Below are positions 43,941 through 51,159 of a stretch of DNA of 51,159 nt, one piece after another. This DNA comes from Nocardia pseudovaccinii NBRC 100343 (GTDB taxonomy: Bacteria > Actinomycetota > Actinomycetes > Mycobacteriales > Mycobacteriaceae): assembly GCF_001613225.1 (NCBI RefSeq), contig NZ_BDBY01000024.1, positions 1 to 51,159 of the forward strand. The letters run 5' to 3'. The first letter of the stretch is position 1. The number at the start of each line of letters is the position of its first letter. The notes under the pieces were generated by a model that saw nothing but the letters and a program-made list of their open reading frames with translations, did not search any database and was not told where the DNA came from. A program made the translations under genes and the position numbers.

Positions 43941-44777
43941 TCAGCCGCCGAGCGAGGACCGCACCGATGCTTTCACCAGGCAGGTATGCAAGGTCAGCGA
44001 CAATGCCGCCAACTCCCGCACCGTCTCCTCCGCACGTGCGCGCGCACCCGCATCGCGACTCTTGGCGATCGGGGCAGCGATCTGCGCGACCAGCGCGGCC
44101 TCGCGGTCCGCGGCCAGCTTGAAGGCACGCAAATGCCGTGCCTCCAAGCCGAATTCGGCCATCGCCTTGGCGGTTTTGGCCAGCGTCACCGCATCCTCGT
44201 CGAAGAAACCGGCGGCGCCGGGGGTGATCAGATTCGCTCGGATCAGATCGGCGAGGAATTTCTCATCGATCTCGGCCCTGGCAAGCAGATCCGCCCGGGT
44301 GAGCCGGATTTCGTGATCGAATCGCAGCTCATCGGGCGAGATCTCACCGGGCACGACGCCGAGTTTGCGCGGCGCCGCAGTGCGAGCCCCGTGGTGCGGC
44401 GCCGGTGTGGCGATGAGCTCGGAGTCGGGCGTGGCAAGCCCCGACTCCGGCGCACCGTTGCGGCCGGAGTGCGCCCGGGCGCGGGCTTCCCGCACACCGA
44501 GCGTCGCCGCACCGCTGTCGATCGCTTCGAGCTGCTCCTTGATCACCTTCAAGGGCAGGTACTGATCACGTTGTGCGGTCAGCACGAATCTGAGCCGCTC
44601 GCAGTCCGCGATCGAGAACCTGCGATAACCCGACGGTGTGCGCTCGGGTCGGATCAGCCCCTCTGCCTCGAGGAAACGGATCTTCGAGATGGTGATATCC
44701 GGAAAATCCGGTCGCAGCAGGTCCAGCACGGAGCCGATCGACATGCCTCCGCGAGCCCACTGCGCCGCGCCCGTCAT
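43941..44777 (-). CDS. MerR-family regulator, Rv1828/FtsR-like
   Basis: A 278-residue MerR-type regulator. The DNA-binding domain starts MSIGSVLDLLRPDFPDITIS and continues KIRFLEAEGLIRPERTPSGY and RLRFVLTAQRDQYLPL, within residues 12-85. The C-terminal part is helical (ARAEIDEKFLADLIRANLIT). Corynebacterial FtsR, its homologue, activates ftsZ and cell division. ATG 44777 gives a 12-residue lead; a second Met at residue 12 is a possible start. Position between garA and the nuclease-family gene supports the identity. Confidence 0.9.
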   Translation of the reverse strand: MTGAAQWARGGMSIGSVLDLLRPDFPDITISKIRFLEAEGLIRPERTPSGYRRFSIADCERLRFVLTAQRDQYLPLKVIKEQLEAIDSGAATLGVREARARAHSGRNGAPESGLATPDSELIATPAPHHGARTAAPRKLGVVPGEISPDELRFDHEIRLTRADLLARAEIDEKFLADLIRANLITPGAAGFFDEDAVTLAKTAKAMAEFGLEARHLRAFKLAADREAALVAQIAAPIAKSRDAGARARAEETVRELAALSLTLHTCLVKASVRSSLGG

Positions 44778-44850
44778 AGCACCGAGTCTTTCATGACACA
44801 GCGTTCTTCCCTGTCAACACTGCCGACACGCGAAATCCGTGCCGCTGATG

Positions 44851-45336
44851 TCACAGGCTGCCCGCACCCGCCGACGAATCGCTCTGCTGGACCCGGGGCC
44901 CAGTGAGGAAGACCAGACGGAACTTGCCGATCTGAACCTCGTCACCGTTCTGCAACTCCGAGGAGTCCACCGGCTCCCGGTTGACGTAGGTGCCGTTGAG
45001 GCTGCCCACATCGACCACCTGGAAGGAATCGTCGTCCTGCCGGAATTCGGCATGACGACGGCTGACGGTGACGTCATCGAGAAAGATGTCACTGTCGGGA
45101 TGGCGGCCCGCCGACGTGGTCGGCTGATCGAGCAGGAACCGCGAGCCCGCATTCGGGCCTCGCTTCACGACCAAGAGGGCAGCACCAACCGGCAGACCCT
45201 CGACCCCTTGGACCGGCTGTTCGCCGGTCGCCTCAGCGGAGCGCGACGCGTCGACCTCGTTCAGGAAATCCGCGCGGAAGACCGACGTCGTCTCGGCCGC
45301 GGTCTCCCCGTAACCCGGGTCTTTGTTCTCGCTCAC
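44851..45336 (-). CDS. garA: FHA-domain metabolic regulator GarA
   Basis: A 161-residue phospho-switch protein. The N-terminal kinase-target motif ETTSVF contains the two adjacent threonines (Thr16 and Thr17) that PknG and PknB phosphorylate in mycobacteria. The FHA domain, about residues 65-145, has TTSAGRHPDSDIFLDDVTVS, SRRHAEFR and VGSLNGTYVNREPV. Unphosphorylated GarA inhibits 2-oxoglutarate dehydrogenase and NAD-glutamate dehydrogenase and activates glutamate synthase. GGAGGAG precedes GTG 45336. It sits between gcvH and the FtsR-like gene as in M. tuberculosis. Confidence 0.95.
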   Translation of the reverse strand: MSENKDPGYGETAAETTSVFRADFLNEVDASRSAEATGEQPVQGVEGLPVGAALLVVKRGPNAGSRFLLDQPTTSAGRHPDSDIFLDDVTVSRRHAEFRQDDDSFQVVDVGSLNGTYVNREPVDSSELQNGDEVQIGKFRLVFLTGPRVQQSDSSAGAGSL

Positions 45337-45506
45337 CGTTTCTCTCCTCCTCGAACCTGATTATCCATGCAAGCAGGTGCTGCCTTCACCGCCACGACCT
45401 GGGGATCCTGACGCTAGAACACCGGCTGCCAAGCACCGGCACATCTGTTGGCATTGACCGTACCCTGCCAGGGCGTACCCGTGCAGGTAGAACTGGGAAG
45501 GCTGGG

Positions 45507-45905
45507 TCAGCCCCCGATAACTCCTTGATAACCTGCGGCATCCAGTAGTTCACCGAGCGCGGCATCCACACCGGCCTCGTCGCTCAATTCGAGCTCGAAG
45601 ATCCACCCATCGCCGTAGGGATCGGTGTTCAGCGTTTCCGGCTCCGTGTCCAGAACATTGTTCACCGCAACGACTTTCGCGGCCAGCGGAGCGTAGATGT
45701 CGGACACGCTCTTGGTCGATTCCACCTCGGCGATACTGTCTGCGGCCGCCACATCTTTGTCGACCTCCGGCAACTGCACGAACACAACGTCACCGAGTTG
45801 AGACTGGGCGTAGTCGGTGATGCCCACCCGAACCCGGGTCGGGCCGATCCGCCGCACCCATTCGTGCTCTTCGGTGTAGCGCAGATCCTCGGGGGTCTGG
45901 GTCAC
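45507..45905 (-). CDS. gcvH: Glycine cleavage system H protein
   Basis: A 132-residue lipoyl carrier of the glycine cleavage system. The lipoylation site is Lys65 in AEVESTKSVSDIYAPL. N-terminal block RYTEEHEWVRRIGPTRVRVG and C-terminal NTDPYGDGWIFELELSDEAG are classic. GTG 45905 after AAAGGACGG is preferred to the ATG five codons upstream, which would place the ribosome site inside the gene. It works with GcvP encoded 3.5 kb downstream, but has no visible glycine riboswitch of its own. Confidence 0.96.
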   Translation of the reverse strand: MTQTPEDLRYTEEHEWVRRIGPTRVRVGITDYAQSQLGDVVFVQLPEVDKDVAAADSIAEVESTKSVSDIYAPLAAKVVAVNNVLDTEPETLNTDPYGDGWIFELELSDEAGVDAALGELLDAAGYQGVIGG

Positions 45906-45982
45906 AGGCCGTCCTTTCATCGTGCTGACCTTCTCGAGCGACCAGCAAGCAGTCGCCAGCGGGTTCCACGCAACTCTAATCG

Positions 45983-46660
45983 CTACTCACTGCGGTGTGG
46001 CACAGCCGGTATCGCTCGCGCGACGGCGAAAGCCTTCCAGATGTAGAGCACGCCGGTCCACACATACACCGCCGTGCCCCAGACCAGGAATGCCCCGCCG
46101 AAGGCACGACCGAAACCTGCCAGCGCCCAATCCATCTGACCGGCCAGCAACCACGGCAGCGCCGACATCAGCGCGAAGGTGGCGGCTTTACCCAGGTAGA
46201 TGACCTCGGGTGGATCCAGTTGGCGGCGTTTGTACACCGAAAGAGTCAAGGTAAGGACGGCGTCGCGGCCGATCAGGATCACCGCGACCCACCAGGGCAG
46301 CAACCCGCGGATCACGAATGCGGCCAGCGTGGTCACCAGGTACAGCCGATCCACGAACGGATCGAGCAGTGCGCCGAGTCGCGACGACTGGTCGAGCAGC
46401 CGGGCCAGTTTGCCGTCCAGGAAGTCGGTGACGCCGCTGAGCACCAGCAGCGTGAAAGCCCAGCCGTCGGCACGCACCACCAGCAGCAACCACAGGAAAA
46501 GTGGCACACCGGCCAGTCGCAATACGCTCAGGACATTGGGAACGGTGAAGATGCGGTCGGCGAAGACGCCGCCCGCGGCCGGATCGCCCGCTTTTCCCGG
46601 GTTGCCCGCGCCGGAGCCGGCGCGTTCGCCCGGTTCCGTTTTCCCCGATTCGGTTGTCAC
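45983..46660 (-). CDS. CDP-alcohol phosphatidyltransferase, PgsA2-like
   Basis: A 225-residue membrane enzyme transferring a phosphatidyl group from CDP-diacylglycerol to an alcohol. The full signature is present: D79-x2-D82-G83-x2-A86-R87-x8-G96-x3-D100-x3-D104 (DFLDGKLAR then GALLDPFVD). Six hydrophobic segments follow the first at residue 45. A polar Gly-rich N-terminus of 35 residues is extra. GTG 46660 is chosen. Rv1822 (pgsA2) is the probable equivalent; the product could be phosphatidylglycerophosphate or cardiolipin. Confidence 0.92.
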   Translation of the reverse strand: MTTESGKTEPGERAGSGAGNPGKAGDPAAGGVFADRIFTVPNVLSVLRLAGVPLFLWLLLVVRADGWAFTLLVLSGVTDFLDGKLARLLDQSSRLGALLDPFVDRLYLVTTLAAFVIRGLLPWWVAVILIGRDAVLTLTLSVYKRRQLDPPEVIYLGKAATFALMSALPWLLAGQMDWALAGFGRAFGGAFLVWGTAVYVWTGVLYIWKAFAVARAIPAVPHRSE

Positions 46661-46822
46661 AGCCCGTGCATACCGCACCGACCCCGGTTCACGCCATCCG
46701 GGCACGCCGGTCGCGCAGACTTTCGGTACCTACCCGCTGTGCGATACACCGCACCGACCCGGGTGACAGAATGAGTGTGGAACCATCTCATACGGTTGCC
46801 GCACGGTTCAGAGAGGGAAACC

Positions 46823-48517
46823 ATGCCAGCATTCGACTACGACGTGGTAGTGATCGGCTCCGGATTCGGCGGCAGCGTCAGTGCGCTGCGCCTGACCGAG
46901 AAGGGCTACCGGGTCGGCGTGCTCGAGGCCGGACGGCGCTGGCCCGCCGAGGATATTCCGAAGACGAATTGGAATGTGCGCAAATCGATCTGGGCACCGC
47001 GGCTCGGTTTGACCGGACCGCAGCGGATCAGTGTGCTCGGTAAATGCGCGGTCTTTTCCGGCGCGGGCGTCGGTGGTGGTTCGCTCATCTACGGCAACAC
47101 CCTCTACGAGCCGCTGCCGAACTTCTACACCGATAAGCAGTGGGCCCATATCACCGACTGGAAGGCCGAACTGGCGCCGTACTACGACCAGGCGCAGCGC
47201 ATGCTCGGCGTGGCCCCGAATCCGCGGATGACACCCGCCGACGAGGTGATCAAGGAGATCGCCGACGATCTGGGCGTCGGCCATACCTTCCACCCGACCA
47301 ATGTGGGTGTTTTCTTCAACGAGACCGATCCGGGCGCCGAGGTCGAAGATCCCTACTTCGGCGGCGCGGGCCCGCACCGCCGCGGCTGCGTGCACTGCGC
47401 GCAATGTTTTACCGGCTGCCCGAACAACGCCAAGAACACCACCACGACGAATTACCTGTATCTGGCCGAAAAGGCAGGTGCCGAGGTACATCCGCTGACC
47501 ACCGCGACCGCGGTGCGGCCGCTGTCCGGCGGCGGATATGCGGTCGAGACCGAGCGCTCCGATCGCTGGATCCGCAAGCAGCGCAAGACATTTACCGCCG
47601 AGCAGGTGGTATTCGCCGGTGCGGCGCTCGGCACGCAGAAGTTGCTGCACAAGATGCGCGACGAGGCGATACTGCCGGATCTGTCGCCGCGCCTCGGTGA
47701 GCTGACCCGCAGCAATTCCGAGGCGATCCTCAATGTGGTGAGCCGCTCGCGCCGCGATTTCGCCGAGGGCATCGCGATCACCTCCTCGATCCATCCGGAG
47801 GCCGATACCCACATCGAGGTCTGTCACTACGGCAAGGGGCAGAACGCGCTGTTCCCGATGTCGGTGCCGATCGTGGACGGCGGGGCGTTCCGATTCCTGC
47901 GCTTCCTGCTGGCAATCGTGTTGCATCCGTTGGTCTTCCTGCGCAGCCTCAATGCCCGCCATGCCTCGGAGAAGTCGGTGATCCTGCTGGTGATGCAGTC
48001 ACTGGACAATTCGCTGACCTCCTACCGCAAGCGCGGTCAGTTGAAGACCAAACAGGGCACCGGCGAACCGAATCCGACCTGGATTCCGCTGGCGCACGAT
48101 ATCGGCCGCCGGTTCGGCGCCAAGGTGAACGGCGATACCCACGGCCTGATCATGGATGTGCTGAATATCCCGGCCACCGCGCATTACATCGGCGGTTGTG
48201 TGATCGGCGAGGGTCCGGAGGCCGGTGTGGTCGATCCATATCAGCGCGTATTCGGACATCCCGGGCTGCATGTCGCGGACGGTTCGGCGGTGACGGCGAA
48301 CCTCGGTGTCAATCCGTCGCTGACGATCACCGCACAGGCCGAGCGCGCAATGGCCTTCTGGCCCAATAGGAACGAGGCCGATCCGCGCCCCGAACTGGGC
48401 TCGGCATATCAGCGGATCTCCCCCGTCGCCCCGAACCATCCGACAGTGCCCGCAGCCGCCCCCGGCGCATTGCGATTGCCGATCGCACCCGTCGATCCCG
48501 CGGTGCCCGCTACCTGA
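46823..48517 (+). CDS. GMC-family oxidoreductase, ChoD/cholesterol-oxidase-like
   Basis: A 564-residue flavoprotein. The FAD-binding motif VVVIGSGFGGSVSALRL is at residues 7-23 and the second GMC block FSGAGVGGGSLIYGNTLYEP near 80. A Cys-rich segment GCVHCAQCFTGCPNNAKNT near 195 gives C-x2-C-x2-C-x3-C, like a ferredoxin iron-sulfur motif. The C-terminal GMC-type end VADGSAVTANLGVNPSLTIT contains the active-site Asn. No signal peptide. GAGAGGG precedes ATG 46823. Substrate probably a sterol or other alcohol. Divergent from the PgsA-like gene. Confidence 0.9.
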   Translation: MPAFDYDVVVIGSGFGGSVSALRLTEKGYRVGVLEAGRRWPAEDIPKTNWNVRKSIWAPRLGLTGPQRISVLGKCAVFSGAGVGGGSLIYGNTLYEPLPNFYTDKQWAHITDWKAELAPYYDQAQRMLGVAPNPRMTPADEVIKEIADDLGVGHTFHPTNVGVFFNETDPGAEVEDPYFGGAGPHRRGCVHCAQCFTGCPNNAKNTTTTNYLYLAEKAGAEVHPLTTATAVRPLSGGGYAVETERSDRWIRKQRKTFTAEQVVFAGAALGTQKLLHKMRDEAILPDLSPRLGELTRSNSEAILNVVSRSRRDFAEGIAITSSIHPEADTHIEVCHYGKGQNALFPMSVPIVDGGAFRFLRFLLAIVLHPLVFLRSLNARHASEKSVILLVMQSLDNSLTSYRKRGQLKTKQGTGEPNPTWIPLAHDIGRRFGAKVNGDTHGLIMDVLNIPATAHYIGGCVIGEGPEAGVVDPYQRVFGHPGLHVADGSAVTANLGVNPSLTITAQAERAMAFWPNRNEADPRPELGSAYQRISPVAPNHPTVPAAAPGALRLPIAPVDPAVPAT

Positions 48518-48556
48518 GCGCGAACCCGGGCTTCGGCGTTCCCGCACGCGTCTGAC

Positions 48557-48562
48557 TAATCT
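48557..48562 (+). promoter_or_regulatory. -10 element of the DUF2252 gene, probably leaderless
   Basis: TAATCT (TANNNT) ends 8 bases before the GTG start at 48571, and no Shine-Dalgarno sequence is seen between them. Leaderless transcription is likely. Confidence 0.4.
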
Positions 48563-48570
48563 GGACCGTT

Positions 48571-49962
48571 GTGTTGGACGGTGGTATTGATCTTCGCTCG
48601 TATCTTCCTGCCGAGGACGTCCGCGCCCGCGGGCGGGCGCTGCGGCAGCGGGTTCCGGTCGGTGCCCGGGATCGAGCGGTCACCTGGTCCACGCGACCGG
48701 ACGTGCTCGACTTCATCGCCGCGAGCAATGCCGGTCGGTTACCGCATCTGGTTCCGTTGCGGGTCGGTCGCATGCTCGCCTCGCCGTTCACCTTCTATCG
48801 CGGTGCGGCCGGGTTGATGGCCGCCGATCTCGCGGGCAGTCCGGACACCGGCGTGCCCGCGCAGATCTGCGGCGACGCGCACGCCGCGAATTTCGGTCTG
48901 TACGGGACGCCACGCGGCGAAATCGTCATGGACATCAACGATTTCGACGAAACGATCGTCGGCCCGTGGGAGTGGGATCTGGAGCGGCTCGCGGCCAGTC
49001 TGGTGCTGGCGGGCCGCGAAGGCGGTGCGGCCGAAGACGATTGCCTGCGGGCCGCGCGGGATGCGGCCCGCAGCTATCGCCTCGCCATCGATCATCTCGC
49101 CGAGCAACCGTTCATGGAATCGTGGAGCGCGCTGCCGGACGAGTCGATCATCGGCAGGGCAAGGGCCGATGATCTGCTCGACGACTTCAAGAAGGCTGCG
49201 AAGAAGGCGCGCAAGAACACCAGCGCCAAGGTGGTCGAAAAGTGGACCGAACATCTGGATGACCACCAGACCGGGATCAGCAAGCACCGATTCGTCAGTG
49301 ACCCACCGATTCTCACGGCGGTCGACGCAAAGGTCGCCGAGGAGATCATCGACGGGCTGGAGCGCTACGGCGACACCCTGCGCGAGTCCCGGCGCAATCT
49401 GCTGGCCCGATTCGCGGTGTCCGACACCGCCTTCCGCATTGTCGGAACCGGAAGCGTCGGACTGCACAGCTATGTCGCACTGTTGCACGGCAATGATGGC
49501 GAGGCTCTGGTACTGCAGCTGAAACAGGCCAACTCCTCGGCGCTCGCGCCATTCCTGCCCGCGCCGCCGCCCGCGCATGAGGGTGAGCGAATCGTGCGGG
49601 GCGCCAGGCTGGTTCAGTCCGAGACCGATATCCTGCTCGGCTGGACCACACTGCGCTTGGAGACCGGCGAACTACCGTTCACCGTGCGCCAGTTCCGCAA
49701 CATGAAGGGCAGTATCGATCCGGCCGAGCTGTCCTCGGACGATCTCGACGATTACGGCAGGCTGGCCGGTGCGCTACTGGCTCGCGCACATTCGCGTTCC
49801 CTCGATCCGCGCCTGCTCGCCGGGTATTTCGACAGTGACGAGGCCTTCGAGGATGCCGTCGCGCGGTTCGCGGCTCGCTATGCCGATCGGACCGAGGCCG
49901 ACCACGCCGAATTGGTCGATGCGGTGCGGGCTGGAAAGATCGCCGCGGAACAACCGCAGTGA
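48571..49962 (+). CDS. DUF2252 protein
   Basis: A 463-residue soluble protein of the DUF2252 family, of unknown reaction; the fold is thought to be kinase-like. Family blocks: FYRGAAGLMAADLAGSPDTG near residue 75, ICGDAHAANFGLYGTPRGEI near 98, DINDFDETIVGPWEWDLERL near 122, and GTGSVGLHSYVALLHGNDGE near 292. The GDAH...N and DFD patterns resemble the catalytic and metal sites of aminoglycoside-kinase-like enzymes. The start is GTG 48571. Confidence 0.9.
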   Translation: MLDGGIDLRSYLPAEDVRARGRALRQRVPVGARDRAVTWSTRPDVLDFIAASNAGRLPHLVPLRVGRMLASPFTFYRGAAGLMAADLAGSPDTGVPAQICGDAHAANFGLYGTPRGEIVMDINDFDETIVGPWEWDLERLAASLVLAGREGGAAEDDCLRAARDAARSYRLAIDHLAEQPFMESWSALPDESIIGRARADDLLDDFKKAAKKARKNTSAKVVEKWTEHLDDHQTGISKHRFVSDPPILTAVDAKVAEEIIDGLERYGDTLRESRRNLLARFAVSDTAFRIVGTGSVGLHSYVALLHGNDGEALVLQLKQANSSALAPFLPAPPPAHEGERIVRGARLVQSETDILLGWTTLRLETGELPFTVRQFRNMKGSIDPAELSSDDLDDYGRLAGALLARAHSRSLDPRLLAGYFDSDEAFEDAVARFAARYADRTEADHAELVDAVRAGKIAAEQPQ

Positions 49963-50052
49963 CACGCCGCGTCTGGTCATAGGCGCGGCGAACCGGGCAG
50001 AGTTGTCCGTATCCTTGCCACCATCGAGTGATGACGTGAAGGGCGGTCGCGA

Positions 50053-50955
50053 ATGCTCGTGCGAGTACAGAACCCGGCAGGCACCAATGCCGAGCGGGCG
50101 CTGATCGACTGGCTGCGCACCTGGAAGGATCCCGCTAGCCCGCATGGCGTCGCTACGGTGAATTGCAGTCTGTTCCACAACGATCGGCTGCATCAGTTCG
50201 ATGCGGTGGTCTGGACCCCGACCAGTTGCGTGGTGATCGAGGCCGAGGCGCTGGTCGCGCGTCAGGACGGCGTGCTGGAGGTGTCGCTCAGCGGTCCGTG
50301 GACCATCTCCGGCGCACCGATCGCCAGCGAGGCCCGCGATCGCCGCACCCCGCTGGACAGATCGCGCGAACACACACTCGCACTGCAGAATTGGCTTGCC
50401 GCGCGCGGTCTCGGTCAACGCGCGGTGCACGGTGTCGCGCTGATCGTGCCGCTGCGCGGCGCCGAGCTGTCGGTCAAACAGGAGTGGAGCGATCCGAGTT
50501 TCGATGTGATCCTCGGCAGCGATCCGGAACGGCTGCGGCATTATTTCGAGACGCTGGCCGATGCCGAAAAGAACATCCACCTGTGGACGGCCAACGATGT
50601 CGCGGTGGCCTTCCGCAGCCTGGGCATCCTGCCCGCCCTGCCGGCCCCGCAGGATCTGGTCAACGAGGGCTTCCTCGGCCCGATCGATATCACCCTGTGG
50701 CACGGCGGCCCGAACCAGGCGCAGGCGGAGGCCTATGCCGAGGAGCTGGCGCGGGCCGAAAAGGATGCCGACGCGTCGCCCCTGGTCATCGAGGCGCCGT
50801 GGTACAGCCCGTGGAAGCTGTATCCGCGACAGGCAGGCGATATGGATATGGGGCGGGCGTTCATGCGCATCACGCTGGCGGCGGGCATGCTCATCGCCTT
50901 CGCGTGGGTGATCTGGTTCGTGATCACCGCGGTATTGACCTACGGGCCGGGGTGA
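50053..50955 (+). CDS. NERD-like domain protein with C-terminal membrane helix
   Basis: A 300-residue protein. Residues 10-120 look like a NERD (nuclease-related) domain: TNAERALIDWLRTW, then HQFDAVVWTPTSCVVIEAEA. NERD domains normally have VIEVK at the last strand; here the Lys is replaced (VIEAEAL), so the nuclease-type site may be inactive. Residues 120-265 are soluble and unassigned. One membrane helix lies near residues 276-298 (GMLIAFAWVIWFVITAVLTY). GAAGGG precedes ATG 50053. Confidence 0.72.
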   Translation: MLVRVQNPAGTNAERALIDWLRTWKDPASPHGVATVNCSLFHNDRLHQFDAVVWTPTSCVVIEAEALVARQDGVLEVSLSGPWTISGAPIASEARDRRTPLDRSREHTLALQNWLAARGLGQRAVHGVALIVPLRGAELSVKQEWSDPSFDVILGSDPERLRHYFETLADAEKNIHLWTANDVAVAFRSLGILPALPAPQDLVNEGFLGPIDITLWHGGPNQAQAEAYAEELARAEKDADASPLVIEAPWYSPWKLYPRQAGDMDMGRAFMRITLAAGMLIAFAWVIWFVITAVLTYGPG

Positions 50956-51159
50956 GGACGGAGTACCGCACGTAGATGCCCGGCGGCGATGGTGAGCGTC
51001 GCGGCTTCGGTATCGCGGACGCCCGCGCTGCAGTAGGCCCGAGTGCAGCCCTCCAATGCGATGATCGCGGACAGCACATGTGCTGTCCGCTCGTCGTCTT
51101 CGAGCACCTCGCGATACAGCTCCTGGGCGCGCGCCGCGGTCTCGGCGCCGAGCTGGGCA
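50940..51159 (-). CDS. 3' end of an unidentified minus-strand gene
   Basis: An open frame enters from the right edge and ends at TAG 50940. The visible 72 residues are helical (AQLGAETAARAQELYREVLE, then RTAHVLSAIIALEGCTRAYC) with normal codon use. It overlaps the 3' end of the NERD-like gene by 16 bases, tail to tail. The start lies beyond the window; I do not recognise the family. Confidence 0.6.
   Translation of the reverse strand, partial: AQLGAETAARAQELYREVLEDDERTAHVLSAIIALEGCTRAYCSAGVRDTEAATLTIAAGHLRAVLRPHPGP

Overview
The window looks like a chromosomal segment of a high-GC, mycolic-acid-type actinomycete, most likely Nocardia or a close relative. The evidence is the very high GC, frequent GTG/TTG starts, ATGA/GTGA gene overlaps, IdeR/DtxR-type iron boxes, a WhiB protein, GarA, two MerR regulators of the Rv1828 and Rv1830 types, malate synthase G and cutinase. 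From memory, the gene content matches the Mycobacterium tuberculosis Rv1822-Rv1850 neighbourhood in mirror image: pgsA2, gcvH, garA, Rv1828, Rv1829, Rv1830, gcvB, a VWA protein like Rv1836c, glcB, Rv1841c/Rv1842c, guaB1, Rv1845c/Rv1846c (BlaR/BlaI), Rv1847 and ureABC. I see no phage, transposase, tRNA, rRNA or CRISPR.

Left part (1-16.5 kb). Urease ureABC (ureC runs off the left edge) and a PaaI-like thioesterase are on the minus strand. Upstream of them is an iron-box promoter, a strong hairpin and a small leader ORF. Next come a FhuF-like protein and, divergent from it across a second iron box, a FecCD-type siderophore importer (two permeases and an ATPase, no binding protein). Then BlaI plus an M56 metallopeptidase, a DEAD-box helicase with a long Gly/Ser/Ala/Arg tail, a DMT-type membrane protein, GuaB1, two CNNM/HlyC-CorC proteins and a protein usually named 3-methyladenine DNA glycosylase.

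Middle part (16.6-39.1 kb) is more accessory: a secreted LVIVD-repeat protein with a DUF305 protein; a hotdog-like protein; a tightly coupled three-gene operon containing a DyP-type heme peroxidase whose GXXDG motif reads GFRDR; several small membrane proteins; a 33-residue hydrophobic microprotein; malate synthase G; an SDR/alcohol dehydrogenase/TetR/acyl-CoA dehydrogenase operon with a palindromic operator; a DUF4232 lipoprotein; an HxlR regulator divergent from an acyl-CoA dehydrogenase with twin 15-bp operators; a cutinase; an HNH protein with a WhiB protein; and a VWA protein.

Right part (39.2-51.2 kb) is again conserved backbone. It holds gcvP under a tandem glycine riboswitch, the ResR-like and FtsR-like MerR regulators flanking a bifunctional-nuclease protein, garA, gcvH and a PgsA-type phosphotransferase. 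A ChoD-like GMC oxidoreductase, a DUF2252 protein, a NERD-like membrane protein and the 3' end of an unidentified minus-strand gene complete the window.

Themes linking the genes are iron control (two boxes facing the importer/FhuF pair and the thioesterase-urease side), C1/C2 metabolism (glyoxylate, glycine cleavage and the GarA switch) and acyl-CoA/lipid catabolism under local TetR and HxlR repressors. A 41-bp intergenic repeat occurs twice, about 30 kb apart.
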